From contig NZ_FXBQ01000001.1 in NCBI RefSeq assembly GCF_900177545.1, positions 1,382,122-1,446,121 on the forward strand: a DNA stretch of 64,000 bases. The letters are read 5' to 3'. Origin of the DNA: Maritimibacter sp. HL-12. GTDB lineage: Bacteria; Pseudomonadota; Alphaproteobacteria; Rhodobacterales; Rhodobacteraceae. Shown here piece after piece: positions 9,184 to 17,534 of the stretch. The notes beneath the pieces were generated by a model. It had not been told where the DNA came from. It ran no database searches and worked only from the letters and a program-made list of their open reading frames with translations. The stretch's first letter is position 1. Every line of letters starts with the position of its first letter. The position numbers and the translations under genes were made by a program.

Positions 9184-10034
9184 CCGACAGCGTCACCCTG
9201 CTCGGCACCAAGGGCGGCCCGGCGATCCGCCCCGGCACACCGATGCCGACGGCAACGCTCTTGCGCATGGCCGGGCAGGTGATCGTGGTCGATGCGGGCC
9301 TCGGCGTCACCCGCGCGCTCTGCGACGCGGGCGTGGCCCTGACCGGGATCGACGCGATCCTGATCACCCATCTGCACTCCGATCATTACCTCGAACTTGG
9401 CCCGCTTCTGCACACCGCCTGGACGGCGGGCCTCAAGCGCCCGGTGCCGGTCTGGGGCCCCGCGGGGCTCGCGGATTACTGGCGGGGTTTCCTCGCCTCG
9501 ATGGACTTCGACATCAGCCTGCGCATCCGCGACGAGGGCCGCCCCGATCTCGCGGCGCTGGCCAAGTTTCACACTCTCACCGAAAAGGGGCTCACCCTCG
9601 GCCCGATCACGGTGCGCGCGATGAAGAACGTCCACCCGCCCATCGAGGAAAGCTTTGCCCTCCGCCTCGATGGCCCCGCCGCCTCCATCGCCCTTTCGGG
9701 CGACACCGCCGCGATTGACGCGATGGCAACCTTCGCCAAAGGTTGCGATCTGCTCGTTCACGAGGCGATGCTGACAGCGGGGATCGACGCGCTCTGCGCC
9801 CGCGTTGGCAATGGCGACGACCGGCTCAAGCGCCACCTCGAACGCTCGCACACCCCCGCCGCCGAAGCAGGCCGGATCGCGGTGAACGCGGGCGTGAAGG
9901 CCCTCGCGCTCAATCACCTGATCCCGGTCGACGACCCCGATTTCACCAAGGCCCACTGGCTCGCGGAAGTCCGCCAGCACTGGCAGGGCCCGCTTCACAT
10001 CGGCTATGACGGCCTGACCATTCCGCTCACCTGA
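9180..10034 (+). CDS. Metallo-beta-lactamase-fold hydrolase in the homogentisate operon
   Basis: The 284 residues carry the metal-binding motif THLHSDH (about 63-69), further candidate ligands in NVHPP, LSGDTA and HEAM, and the [10 protein letters not shown] / ALNHL elements seen in RNase Z-like and arylsulfatase-like members. The start overlaps the hmgA stop by 4 bases and fahA follows 11 bases later, so it is part of one transcript with the homogentisate pathway. The place is where maleylacetoacetate isomerase is often encoded, but this fold is unrelated to that enzyme. A role on a pathway lactone or thioester is only a guess. Confidence 0.85.
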   Translation: MTDSVTLLGTKGGPAIRPGTPMPTATLLRMAGQVIVVDAGLGVTRALCDAGVALTGIDAILITHLHSDHYLELGPLLHTAWTAGLKRPVPVWGPAGLADYWRGFLASMDFDISLRIRDEGRPDLAALAKFHTLTEKGLTLGPITVRAMKNVHPPIEESFALRLDGPAASIALSGDTAAIDAMATFAKGCDLLVHEAMLTAGIDALCARVGNGDDRLKRHLERSHTPAAEAGRIAVNAGVKALALNHLIPVDDPDFTKAHWLAEVRQHWQGPLHIGYDGLTIPLT

Positions 10035-10045
10035 AAGGACGCCCC

Positions 10046-11311
10046 ATGCCCCTTCTGAAATCCTGGATCGAGAGCGCCAACACGCCCGAGACCCCCTTCC
10101 CGCTCAACAACCTGCCTTACGGCGTTTTCTCGGCGGGCGACGGCGAATTGCGCTGCGGCGTGGCCATCGGCAACCGCATCATCGACGCCACCGGGCTTGA
10201 AGCGGTTGGCATCCTGCGTGCCGACCCGAACGCCGATGTGCTCGACGCACCGTTCTGGAACGACTTCATGGAGCTAGGCCCCGAGGCTTGGGCGGCCTAC
10301 CGCGCCGCCCTCACCGCGATGCTCGCCGACACCGCCAGCGAGGAAACCCGCGACGCGCTCACCACCTATTCTGTGCCGATGGCGGAGGCCACGCTGCACA
10401 TGCCGTTCCGGGTGTCGGAATACACCGATTTCTACGCCGGCAAGCACCATGCCACCAACGTGGGCACGATGTTTCGCGGGGCCGAGAACGCGCTGCCGCC
10501 GAACTGGCTGTCGATCCCGATCGGCTACAACGGCCGGGCCTCGTCGGTGGTTGTCTCCGGCACGCCGGTGCGCAGGCCCTGGGGGCAGTTGAAGGCGCCT
10601 GACGCCGATCTGCCGGTGTTCGCGCCCTGCAAGCGCTTCGATCTGGAGCTGGAGATGGGCGCCATCGTCGGCCAGCCCTCCGAGGGGCCGGTGACGATGG
10701 AGGAGGCCGAGGCGATGATCTTCGGCTACGTGTTGCTCAACGACTGGTCGGCGCGCGATATTCAGGCCTGGGAATACCAGCCGCTCGGGCCGTTCCAGGC
10801 CAAGGCCACCGCCACGACGATCTCGCCCTGGATCGTGACCAAGGCCGCGCTCGAACCCTTCCGGGTGCCGGTGCCGCCGCGTGAGCGTGCGCTTCTGCCC
10901 TATCTCGAAGAGCACACGCCCGGGCTCCACGACATCGAGCTTTGGGTCGACCTCGCCCCCGAGGGCAAGGCCCCCACCACCATTGCCCGCACCAACCTGC
11001 GCGAAATGTATTACTCCCCTGCCCAGCAACTGACCCACCACACCACGTCCGGTTGCCCGATGCGGGTCGGCGACCTGCTCGGATCGGGCACGATCTCGGG
11101 GCCGACAAAAGACAGCCGCGGGTCGCTTCTCGAATTGAGTTGGGGCGGAAAAGAACCGCTTACCCTCGATACCGGCGAGACCCGCGCCTTCCTCGAAGAC
11201 GGCGACACGCTGACGCTTCGTGGCGCGGCGCAAGGCGATGGCTACCGGATCGGGTTCGGTGCCTGCACCGGGCAGGTGCTGGCGGCGCTGGAAGACCCCT
11301 TCGCGCGCTGA
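10046..11311 (+). CDS. fahA: Fumarylacetoacetase
   Basis: It cleaves fumarylacetoacetate to fumarate and acetoacetate, the last step of the homogentisate pathway. The 421 residues show FAH landmarks: NNLPYGVFS near the N-terminus, the substrate/metal region EYTDFYAGKHHATNVG, GYNGRASSVVVSG, LELEMGAIVG, LLNDWSARDIQAWEYQPLGP, and the C-terminal GSGTISGP. Length matches the family. A maiA gene for the intermediate isomerisation step is not present in the window. Confidence 0.97.
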   Translation: MPLLKSWIESANTPETPFPLNNLPYGVFSAGDGELRCGVAIGNRIIDATGLEAVGILRADPNADVLDAPFWNDFMELGPEAWAAYRAALTAMLADTASEETRDALTTYSVPMAEATLHMPFRVSEYTDFYAGKHHATNVGTMFRGAENALPPNWLSIPIGYNGRASSVVVSGTPVRRPWGQLKAPDADLPVFAPCKRFDLELEMGAIVGQPSEGPVTMEEAEAMIFGYVLLNDWSARDIQAWEYQPLGPFQAKATATTISPWIVTKAALEPFRVPVPPRERALLPYLEEHTPGLHDIELWVDLAPEGKAPTTIARTNLREMYYSPAQQLTHHTTSGCPMRVGDLLGSGTISGPTKDSRGSLLELSWGGKEPLTLDTGETRAFLEDGDTLTLRGAAQGDGYRIGFGACTGQVLAALEDPFAR

Positions 11312-11343
11312 CCCCTTTTTCTTGGGTCAAATACTCCGGGGGT

Positions 11344-11362
11344 CCGGGGGCAGCGCCCCCGG
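11344..11362. repeat. GC-rich REP-like hairpin
   Basis: A perfect 8-bp inverted repeat (CCGGGGGC, loop AGC, GCCCCCGG) sits 33 bases after fahA, preceded by TTGGGTCAAATACTCCGGGG. A second copy of the same arms is at 13721-13743. GC-rich hairpins of this kind recur between genes in Rhodobacteraceae genomes, so it is probably a dispersed intergenic repeat rather than a gene-specific signal. Confidence 0.6.
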
Positions 11363-11373
11363 CCGCCGAAAGC

Positions 11374-11400
11374 AAAACCCCGCACGAAGGCGGGGTTTTT
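11374..11400. terminator. Bidirectional rho-independent terminator
   Basis: A perfect 10-bp stem AAAACCCCGC / GCGGGGTTTT with loop ACGAAG lies between fahA (plus) and the peroxiredoxin gene (minus). The A- and T-ended arms give a U-run in both directions, so it can stop transcripts of both convergent genes. Confidence 0.9.
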
Positions 11401-11419
11401 CTCTGTCAGCCTGTCAGGC

Positions 11420-12076
11420 TTACTTGTTCGGATCGGCCATGAAGCGCAGGTAGGGGAAGACCTCCTTGATCTCGCCGTACTTCGCCTTCGCGTCCTCCGT
11501 CGACATCGAGGGCGCCACGATCACATCCGCGCCCGGGGTCCAGTTCGCCGGGGTCCGCACAACCGAGCCATCGGTCGCCATCACCGCGTCAAGCGCGCGC
11601 AGAACCTCGGCAAAGTTGCGGCCCACCGACATCGGGTAGGTCATGCTGAGGCGCAGTTTCTTGTCCGGGCCGAAGATGAAGACGACCCGCACGGTTTCGC
11701 TGTCGGCCGCGGTTTTGCCCTCGGGCAGGTAGGCGTCGGCCGGGAGCATGTCGAGCGCCTTCGACACCGAAAGATCGGTATCGGCGATGATCGGGAAGGT
11801 CGCCGGGGCCTTTGCGAAGGTGGAGATGTCGCTCTTCCACTTCACGTGCTCCTCGACGCTGTCGACCGACAGGCCGATCACCTTCACGCCGCGCTTCTCC
11901 CACTCGTCGGCAAGCTGGGCGACGGCGCCGAACTCGGTGGTGCAGATCGGCGTAAAGTCTGCCGGGTGCGAGAACAGGATGGTGTAGCTGTCACCGATGA
12001 AGTCGTGCAGGTCGTATTCGCCCTGGTCGGTCTTGAGATGAATGTTGGGAACGGTTTCGTTGATGCGCAATCCCAT
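11420..12076 (-). CDS. Peroxiredoxin, Prx6-type
   Basis: It reduces hydrogen peroxide and organic peroxides. The 218 residues carry the peroxidatic cysteine in HPADFTPICTTEFG (C45), the Prx6-like SVDSVEEHVKW segment and the long C-terminal extension with VVRTPANWTPG typical of the 1-Cys group. The ATG at 12076 has a GGAGG ribosome site seven bases upstream, although the frame stays open for 54 more residues. It is monocistronic, facing fahA across the terminator. Confidence 0.95.
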   Translation of the reverse strand: MGLRINETVPNIHLKTDQGEYDLHDFIGDSYTILFSHPADFTPICTTEFGAVAQLADEWEKRGVKVIGLSVDSVEEHVKWKSDISTFAKAPATFPIIADTDLSVSKALDMLPADAYLPEGKTAADSETVRVVFIFGPDKKLRLSMTYPMSVGRNFAEVLRALDAVMATDGSVVRTPANWTPGADVIVAPSMSTEDAKAKYGEIKEVFPYLRFMADPNK

Positions 12077-12258
12077 GGATGCCTCCTGATGATCGAGTGT
12101 CTGTCGACGATTTAGATAATTTCTAAATCGCACTTGTGAACCACTTGAATAGGCCGTAGCCGCGCCGTTTCCGCAACCGCGACGGCGTGTCGCAGCCCGC
12201 CTTGTCCTCGCTGCGCGGCAGTGACAAAGTGGCGCCAAATCCGGAAAGGGAGAGAGAC

Positions 12259-13698
12259 ATGATCGAGAAACGCGAATTCTACATCAATGGCGCATGGGTC
12301 GCCCCCGAAACGCCGAACGACTGTGAGGTGATCGACCCCTCCACCGAGGAAGCCGTGGCGGTGATCTCGCTGGGATCGGCCGCCGATATCGACAAGGCCG
12401 TGGCCGCCGCCAAGGCCGCCTTCCCCGCGTGGATGGAAACGCCCCCCGCCGAACGCCTCGCTCTGGTCGAGAAGCTGCTCGATGTCTACCTCGCCCGCTC
12501 CGAGGAGATGGCCCAGGCGATGACGCTGGCAATGGGCGCGCCGATCGACATGAGCCGCAACAACCAGGTGGGTGCAGGCACCTTCCACATCAAGGAATTC
12601 ATCGCCGCCGCGAAGAACTTCGAGTTCATCCGCCCGCTCTCCGACCGAGCGCCCAACGACCGCATCGTCTACGAGCCGGTCGGCGTCTGTGGCCTGATCA
12701 CGCCGTGGAACTGGCCGATGAACCAGATCACGCTCAAGGTCGTCGCCGCCGCGGTCGCCGGCTGCACCATGGTGCTCAAACCCTCCGAGGAGAGCCCGCT
12801 CGACGCGATGCTGTTTGCCGAACTCATGCACGAGGCGGGCTTCCCGCCGGGCGTGTTCAACCTCGTGAACGGCGACGGCATGGGCGCAGGCACCGCGCTT
12901 ACCGGGCACCCGGATGTCGACATGGTGTCGTTCACCGGCTCCACCCGCGCCGGCATCGCGATTTCCAAGAATGCCGCCGACACGCTCAAGCGCGTCCACC
13001 TCGAACTAGGCGGCAAGGGTGCCAACATCATCTTCGCCGATGCCGATGAGAAGGCGGTGAAACGCGGCGTGATCGACATGATGCAGAACACCGGGCAAAG
13101 CTGTAACGCGCCGAGCCGGATGCTGGTGCAGCGCGAGATCTATGAGCAGGCGGTGGAAGGCGCGGCGGCGATGGCCAACAGGATCGCCGTGGGAGACCCG
13201 CACGAGGAAGGCCGCCATATCGGACCCGTGGTCAACAAGGCCCAGTGGCAGAAGATCCAGGACCTGATCCAGAAGGGCATCGACGAGGGCGCGCGGCTGG
13301 TGGCCGGCGGCACCGGGTTGCCGGACGGGTTCAACCGTGGCTACTACGTCAAGCCCACTGTCTTCGCCGATGTCACCAACGACATGACCATCGCCCGCGA
13401 GGAGATCTTCGGCCCGGTGCTCTCGATCATCCCCTTCGACACCGAGGAAGAAGCGATCGCGATCACCAACGACACCGTCTATGGCCTGACCAACTACATC
13501 CAGACCCAGGACGCTGCCCGCGCCAATAGGGTGGCGCTCAAGGTGCGCTCCGGCATGGTCGAGATGAACGGCCAGTCGCGCAGCTTCGGCTCACCCTTCG
13601 GCGGCATGAAGCAATCGGGCAACGGCCGCGAGGGTGGCGTTTTCGGGATCGAGGATTTCCTCGAGATCAAGGCGATCGGCGGCTGGGCGAACGACTGA
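12259..13698 (+). CDS. NAD(P)-dependent aldehyde dehydrogenase
   Basis: It oxidises an aldehyde to its acid. The 479 residues have the ALDH motifs in order: CGLITPWNWPMNQ, VLKPSEESPLDAM, FTGSTRAG, catalytic glutamate in LELGGKGAN, and the catalytic cysteine in NTGQSCNAPSRM, ending EEIFGPVLSIIPF and the SPFGGMKQSGNGREGG loop. The ATG at 12259 follows GGAAAGGGAGAGAGAC. The substrate cannot be told from sequence. It is divergent from the peroxiredoxin gene. Confidence 0.95.
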   Translation: MIEKREFYINGAWVAPETPNDCEVIDPSTEEAVAVISLGSAADIDKAVAAAKAAFPAWMETPPAERLALVEKLLDVYLARSEEMAQAMTLAMGAPIDMSRNNQVGAGTFHIKEFIAAAKNFEFIRPLSDRAPNDRIVYEPVGVCGLITPWNWPMNQITLKVVAAAVAGCTMVLKPSEESPLDAMLFAELMHEAGFPPGVFNLVNGDGMGAGTALTGHPDVDMVSFTGSTRAGIAISKNAADTLKRVHLELGGKGANIIFADADEKAVKRGVIDMMQNTGQSCNAPSRMLVQREIYEQAVEGAAAMANRIAVGDPHEEGRHIGPVVNKAQWQKIQDLIQKGIDEGARLVAGGTGLPDGFNRGYYVKPTVFADVTNDMTIAREEIFGPVLSIIPFDTEEEAIAITNDTVYGLTNYIQTQDAARANRVALKVRSGMVEMNGQSRSFGSPFGGMKQSGNGREGGVFGIEDFLEIKAIGGWAND

Positions 13699-13720
13699 GC
13701 CAGCGACACCGACAAGACCC

Positions 13721-13743
13721 GCCGGGGGCGCGCTGCCCCCGGC
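13721..13743. repeat. GC-rich REP-like hairpin, second copy
   Basis: A perfect 9-bp inverted repeat (GCCGGGGGC, 5-base loop, GCCCCCGGC) lies just after the aldehyde dehydrogenase gene. Its arms are the same as those of the repeat at 11344-11362. It has no U-run and lies between convergent genes. Confidence 0.55.
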
Positions 13744-13787
13744 CCTTCGCCCTCACAAGGCCTGATTGGCGTCGGCGAAATGCCCCG

Positions 13788-14435
13788 TCAGAACGGAGCC
13801 TTCGCCGAAAAGCTCATCCCCTTGCCGCTCTCCGGATGCCGAAGCCGCAGGTTCTCGGCGTGCAGCATCAGGCGCGGAAACTCCCGCGCAGCACCTTCCG
13901 CATAGAACGGATCGCCCAGGATCGGGTGGCCGATTTCCTTCATGTGAACCCGCAACTGGTGGCTGCGCCCGGTTTGCGGGTAGAGCCGCACGCGGGTGGT
14001 GCCGTCTTCGTGGCGCAGCACCCGCCAGTCGGTCACCGCGGGCTTGCCGCGCTCGAAATCGACGTGTTGCAAGGGCCGGTTCGGCCAATCCACGATCAGT
14101 GGCAGGTCGATCCGCCCGGTCTTCTCCACCACCTGCCCCCAGACCCGCGCGAGATAGGTTTTTTTCGCCTGCCGTTTCTCGAACTGCAGCCCGAGGTTGC
14201 GCTGGGCATGCGGCGTCAGGGCAAAGACCATCACCCCGGAGGTATCGCGATCGAGCCGGTGGACAAGCAGCGCCTCGGGGAAGGCCGCCTGCACCCGCGC
14301 CAGCAGGCAATCGGCGAGGTGCTCGCCCTTGCCGGGTACGCTCAGCAGGCCCGCGGGCTTGTTCACCAAGAGAACCTCGTGATCCTGGTGGATGATCTCC
14401 AGAGGCGTATCGGGTGGGGTGTAGGCGTCGCTCAT
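13788..14435 (-). CDS. rluA: Pseudouridine synthase RluA
   Basis: RluA makes pseudouridine in 23S rRNA (746) and in tRNA position 32. The 215 residues match RluA closely in length and motifs: VNKPAGLLSVPGKGEH, the catalytic HRLDRDTSGV with the active aspartate, LPLIVDWPNRP, and TGRSHQLRVHM...GHPILGDPFYA. The ATG at 14435 removes an upstream extension with no family likeness. It converges on the aldehyde dehydrogenase gene and lies 44 bases downstream of the LysE gene. Confidence 0.93.
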   Translation of the reverse strand: MSDAYTPPDTPLEIIHQDHEVLLVNKPAGLLSVPGKGEHLADCLLARVQAAFPEALLVHRLDRDTSGVMVFALTPHAQRNLGLQFEKRQAKKTYLARVWGQVVEKTGRIDLPLIVDWPNRPLQHVDFERGKPAVTDWRVLRHEDGTTRVRLYPQTGRSHQLRVHMKEIGHPILGDPFYAEGAAREFPRLMLHAENLRLRHPESGKGMSFSAKAPF

Positions 14436-14479
14436 TCCGGCCCTCTGGCAGAGCCTGCGCCGGATCGCAAGCCCTTCGC

Positions 14480-15091
14480 CTACTCCGCGACGAGCCGCAG
14501 CGCGAGCAGCGCGAAGACCGCGGCGGCAACCTTGCCCATCCATCCCGTGGCCCGCCCCAGCACCTTGCCCGCGATCCCGGCAAGGGCACCGTAACCGGCG
14601 GTGACGAAAAAGCCGGTGAGGGAAAACATCAGGCCCAGAACGAGGATCTGCTGCCAGACCGGCCCGCTCTCCGGGATCGTGAACTGCGGCAGGAAGGCGA
14701 GCACGAACAGCGCCACCTTGGGGTTGAGCGCGTTGGTGACAAAGCCGCGCCGCACCGCCCGGCCGAGCGCCGCTGCACCGGGCACATCCCGCACCGGACC
14801 AGCCCGCCAGTATTTTACCGCGAGAAACAGGAGATAGCCCGCGCCAAGCCAGCGCAGCGCCTCGAAGGCGACGGGCGAGGCGGCAAGCAGCGCCGCCAGC
14901 CCCGCCGCCGCAAGCGCGGTATGCAGGAGCCCGCCCAGCGCCACCCCGAAGGCCGCCGCCACGCCTGCGCGCGGTCCGCCCGCAAGCCCGGAGGCAGAGG
15001 CGAACATCACGTCCGACCCCGGCGTGAGGTTCAGCAGCAGGCCCGCACCGAGGAAGGTGGCGACGCTTACCGGATCGAGCCCGGCGATCAC
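14480..15091 (-). CDS. LysE/RhtB-family amino acid exporter
   Basis: A membrane protein of 203 residues with about six hydrophobic helices and the family start motif (LLLNLTPGSDVMFASASGLA, with the conserved TPGPD-like TPGSD). NALNPKVALFVLAFLPQF is the second family motif. These carriers export amino acids or related compounds; the substrate is unknown. Its start overlaps the GFA gene stop by 4 bases, so the two are probably cotranscribed with the genes at 15462-17095. Confidence 0.9.
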   Translation of the reverse strand: MIAGLDPVSVATFLGAGLLLNLTPGSDVMFASASGLAGGPRAGVAAAFGVALGGLLHTALAAAGLAALLAASPVAFEALRWLGAGYLLFLAVKYWRAGPVRDVPGAAALGRAVRRGFVTNALNPKVALFVLAFLPQFTIPESGPVWQQILVLGLMFSLTGFFVTAGYGALAGIAGKVLGRATGWMGKVAAAVFALLALRLVAE

Positions 15092-15468
15092 CCCTCGCCC
15101 TCCTGCTTCATCTCGGTCTCGGCGATGTCGTAATAGTCGCCCTTGTCCTCGGTGAAAATATGGCGACCAAGCCGCAAGCCGGTCGGCCCGTCCACCGCGC
15201 CGAGGGCGAAATCCATGTTGCCTGAGCCATGCTCCTGCCAGAACAGCGACGATCCGCAGACCGGGCAGAAGCCGCGCCGTGCTCTCGGGCTGGCCTCGAA
15301 CCAGCGCACCTCGCCGTCAATCTCGATCCCGTCCTCGGCCACCACGGCCGCAGCCCAGACATGGCCCGACATCTTGCGGCACTGGCTGCAATGGCAGGCC
15401 GCCGGGTCGAACGGCGCGCCGGTGACGGTGAAGCGCACCGCGCCGCAAAGACAGGACCCTTTCAGCAT
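15088..15468 (-). CDS. GFA-fold zinc protein
   Basis: The 126-residue protein belongs to the glutathione-dependent formaldehyde-activating-like family. It has the expected zinc cysteines: GSCLCGAV (C6, C8), CHCSQCRK (C25, C27, C30) and a later CPVC pair (about 68-71). Most members are of unknown substrate, and glutathione-formaldehyde activity should not be assumed. It overlaps the next gene by 7 bases and the LysE gene by 4. Confidence 0.9.
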   Translation of the reverse strand: MLKGSCLCGAVRFTVTGAPFDPAACHCSQCRKMSGHVWAAAVVAEDGIEIDGEVRWFEASPRARRGFCPVCGSSLFWQEHGSGNMDFALGAVDGPTGLRLGRHIFTEDKGDYYDIAETEMKQEGEG

Positions 15469-15911
15469 GGCGCGAAAACCTCCGCGAGAATGGCGGCAAG
15501 CGCCTCGGCGTCTGCCTCGGTAAAGGCGGCGGGCCGGTCACTGTCGATGTCAAACACGGCGATCAACTCGCCCTTGCCGTTCCAAACCGGCAGCACCAGT
15601 TCGGAGCGAGTCGACGCGGCACAGGCGATGTGGCCGGGAAACGCCTCGACATCCTCCACCAACTGCACCTCGCCGCTGCGGGCCGCCGCACCGCAAACGC
15701 CGCGCTCGAACGGGATCACGAGGCAGCCGTGCCCGCCCTGGTACGGGCCGATCTTGAGCAGGCCGGGAGCAACGACGCGGTAAAAACCTGTCCAGTCAAA
15801 GCGGTCGTCGAAATGGTGCACCTCGCAGGCGACCGTGGCCATCAGGGCAACCGGATCGTTCTCGCCCGCACAGAGCGCCGCGATCCGCTGGTGAAGCTCG
15901 CCGTAGGTCAT
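15462..15911 (-). CDS. GAF-domain free methionine-(R)-sulfoxide reductase
   Basis: fRMsr repairs free methionine-R-sulfoxide using a GAF-fold pocket and cysteine chemistry. The 149 residues carry three cysteines at 63, 73 and 97 (HGCLVIPFERGVCG and FPGHIACAAS), with the same spacing (10 and 24) as the catalytic set in characterised members. FDWTGFYRV is the usual N-terminal motif. It overlaps thiolase by 4 bases and the GFA gene by 7. Confidence 0.93.
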   Translation of the reverse strand: MTYGELHQRIAALCAGENDPVALMATVACEVHHFDDRFDWTGFYRVVAPGLLKIGPYQGGHGCLVIPFERGVCGAAARSGEVQLVEDVEAFPGHIACAASTRSELVLPVWNGKGELIAVFDIDSDRPAAFTEADAEALAAILAEVFAPC

Positions 15912-17095
15912 TGCGCCCGCTCCACCGCCATGGCCGTGGCCTCGCCGCCGCCGATGCAGATCGCGGCAACCCCGCGCCGCGCGCCGCGCCGCTCCATTGC
16001 GTGCAGCAGGGTAACGAGAATGCGTGCCCCGGACGCGCCGATCGGGTGGCCCAGCGCACAGGCACCGCCGTGGATGTTGAGCCGGTCATGCGACACGCCA
16101 AGCGCGCGCATGAACAAAAGCGGCACGATAGCAAACGCCTCGTTGACCTCCCAGAGATCGACCGCATCCGCCGACCAGCCCGCCCGATCCAACACCTTGC
16201 GGGCGGCGTCGATTGGCGCCGAAAGAAACTCGGCAGGGGCCTGCGCATGGCCGGCATGGGCCACGACCCGCGCGCGGATCTTGAGCCCGAGCGATTCGGC
16301 GGTGCCTTGGGAACACATCACGAGCGCCGCAGCACCATCGGAGATGGAAGACGAGTTTGCCGCCGTCACCGTGCCGCCCTCGCGAAAGGCCGGGCGCAAC
16401 CGGGCGATCTTGTCTGGATTGGACCGGCCGGGCTGTTCATCGGTGTCTACGGTGTTCGATCCGCCCCGCCCGGGCACGTTCACCGGCACGATCTCGGCCT
16501 CGAAAGCCCCATCCGCCTGCGCTGCGAGGGCACGCGCAAGGGAGGCGCGGGCATAATCGTCCTGCGTTTCGCGGCTCAGATCGTGGGTGCCCGCGCAATC
16601 CTCGGCGAAACTGCCCATCAACCGGCCTTCCTCGTAGGCATCTTCGAGCCCGTCGGTGAACATGTGGTCGAGCACCGCACCATGGCCGATCCGCTGCCCC
16701 GCCCGCATCCGGGGCAGGATGTAGGGGGCCTGCGTCATGCTTTCCATACCGCCCGCAACGATCAGCCCTTCGGCACCGAGCGCCAGCGCATCATGCGCCA
16801 TCATCGCCGTTTTCATGCCCGATCCGCACATCTTGTTGACAGTCGTGGCGGGCACATTGGCACCCAGCCCGGCCGCGAAACCCGCCTGCCGCGCCGGGGC
16901 CTGCCCCTGGCCTGCCATCAGAACGTTGCCCAGGAGCAGGTCGCGCACGTCGTCACGCCGGGCACCGGCATCGTCCAGTGCAGCCTCGATCGCCCGCGCG
17001 CCAAGCGCCGATGCCGACAGGGGCGCAAACGCGCCCTGGAAGCTGCCCATCGGCGTGCGGGCCGCCCCGGCGATGACGATGCTGGCGTTGTTCAA
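15908..17095 (-). CDS. Acetyl-CoA C-acyltransferase (thiolase)
   Basis: Thiolases condense or cleave acyl-CoAs. The 395 residues have the nucleophilic cysteine in NKMCGSGMKTAMMAHDAL, the NVNGGAIALGHP-like HGGACALGHPIGASGAR, and the second cysteine in CIGGGEATAMA. A GGAGGA ribosome site lies 5 bases before a TTG at 17095, and the product then starts NNASIVIAGAARTPMGSFQG as in the family. A GTG 27 bases upstream would put the ribosome site inside the gene, so the rare TTG start is preferred. First gene of a five-gene minus run. Confidence 0.92.
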   Translation of the reverse strand: MNNASIVIAGAARTPMGSFQGAFAPLSASALGARAIEAALDDAGARRDDVRDLLLGNVLMAGQGQAPARQAGFAAGLGANVPATTVNKMCGSGMKTAMMAHDALALGAEGLIVAGGMESMTQAPYILPRMRAGQRIGHGAVLDHMFTDGLEDAYEEGRLMGSFAEDCAGTHDLSRETQDDYARASLARALAAQADGAFEAEIVPVNVPGRGGSNTVDTDEQPGRSNPDKIARLRPAFREGGTVTAANSSSISDGAAALVMCSQGTAESLGLKIRARVVAHAGHAQAPAEFLSAPIDAARKVLDRAGWSADAVDLWEVNEAFAIVPLLFMRALGVSHDRLNIHGGACALGHPIGASGARILVTLLHAMERRGARRGVAAICIGGGEATAMAVERAQ

Positions 17096-17189
17096 GTTTT
17101 TCCTCCGAAACCGGCACGGCACTTACCGAATGGTAACGCCCGGGCCCTACCTTCCCTCAAAACGAACCCCGGGGCAAAGGAGAAAGGCC

Positions 17190-17534
17190 ATGGAACTCGT
17201 CTGCCATGACAGCACCGAATTGAGGGTGATCGAGGTGGCCGAATCGCGGATCGATGCGGCGGTGGCGATCCAGTTCAAGGACAGGATGCGCACATTGTCC
17301 GACGATGGGCCAATGCGGGTGATCCTCGATCTCTCTCGCGTCACCTTTCTTGACAGTTCGGGCCTCGGTGCCGTGGTTGCCGCGATGAAGCAAATGGGCA
17401 GTGGGCGGCGGCTGGAGCTGGCCGGGCTGACCCCAACCGTCGCAAAGGTGTTTCGGCTCACCCGGATGGATACCGTTTTCACCATTCACCCCGATCTTGC
17501 ACCCTTCGAGGCAGGCCTCGGCCATGCTCGATAG
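17190..17534 (+). CDS. STAS-domain anti-anti-sigma factor
   Basis: The 114 residues form a single STAS domain with the phosphorylatable motif VTFLDSSGLGAVVAA (serines 56-57), as in SpoIIAA/RsbV. Such proteins bind the partner kinase unless phosphorylated, and so release a sigma factor or other target. The ATG at 17190 follows AAGGAGAAAGG. The gene overlaps the downstream kinase gene by 11 bases. A matching PP2C phosphatase is not in the window. Confidence 0.92.
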   Translation: MELVCHDSTELRVIEVAESRIDAAVAIQFKDRMRTLSDDGPMRVILDLSRVTFLDSSGLGAVVAAMKQMGSGRRLELAGLTPTVAKVFRLTRMDTVFTIHPDLAPFEAGLGHAR

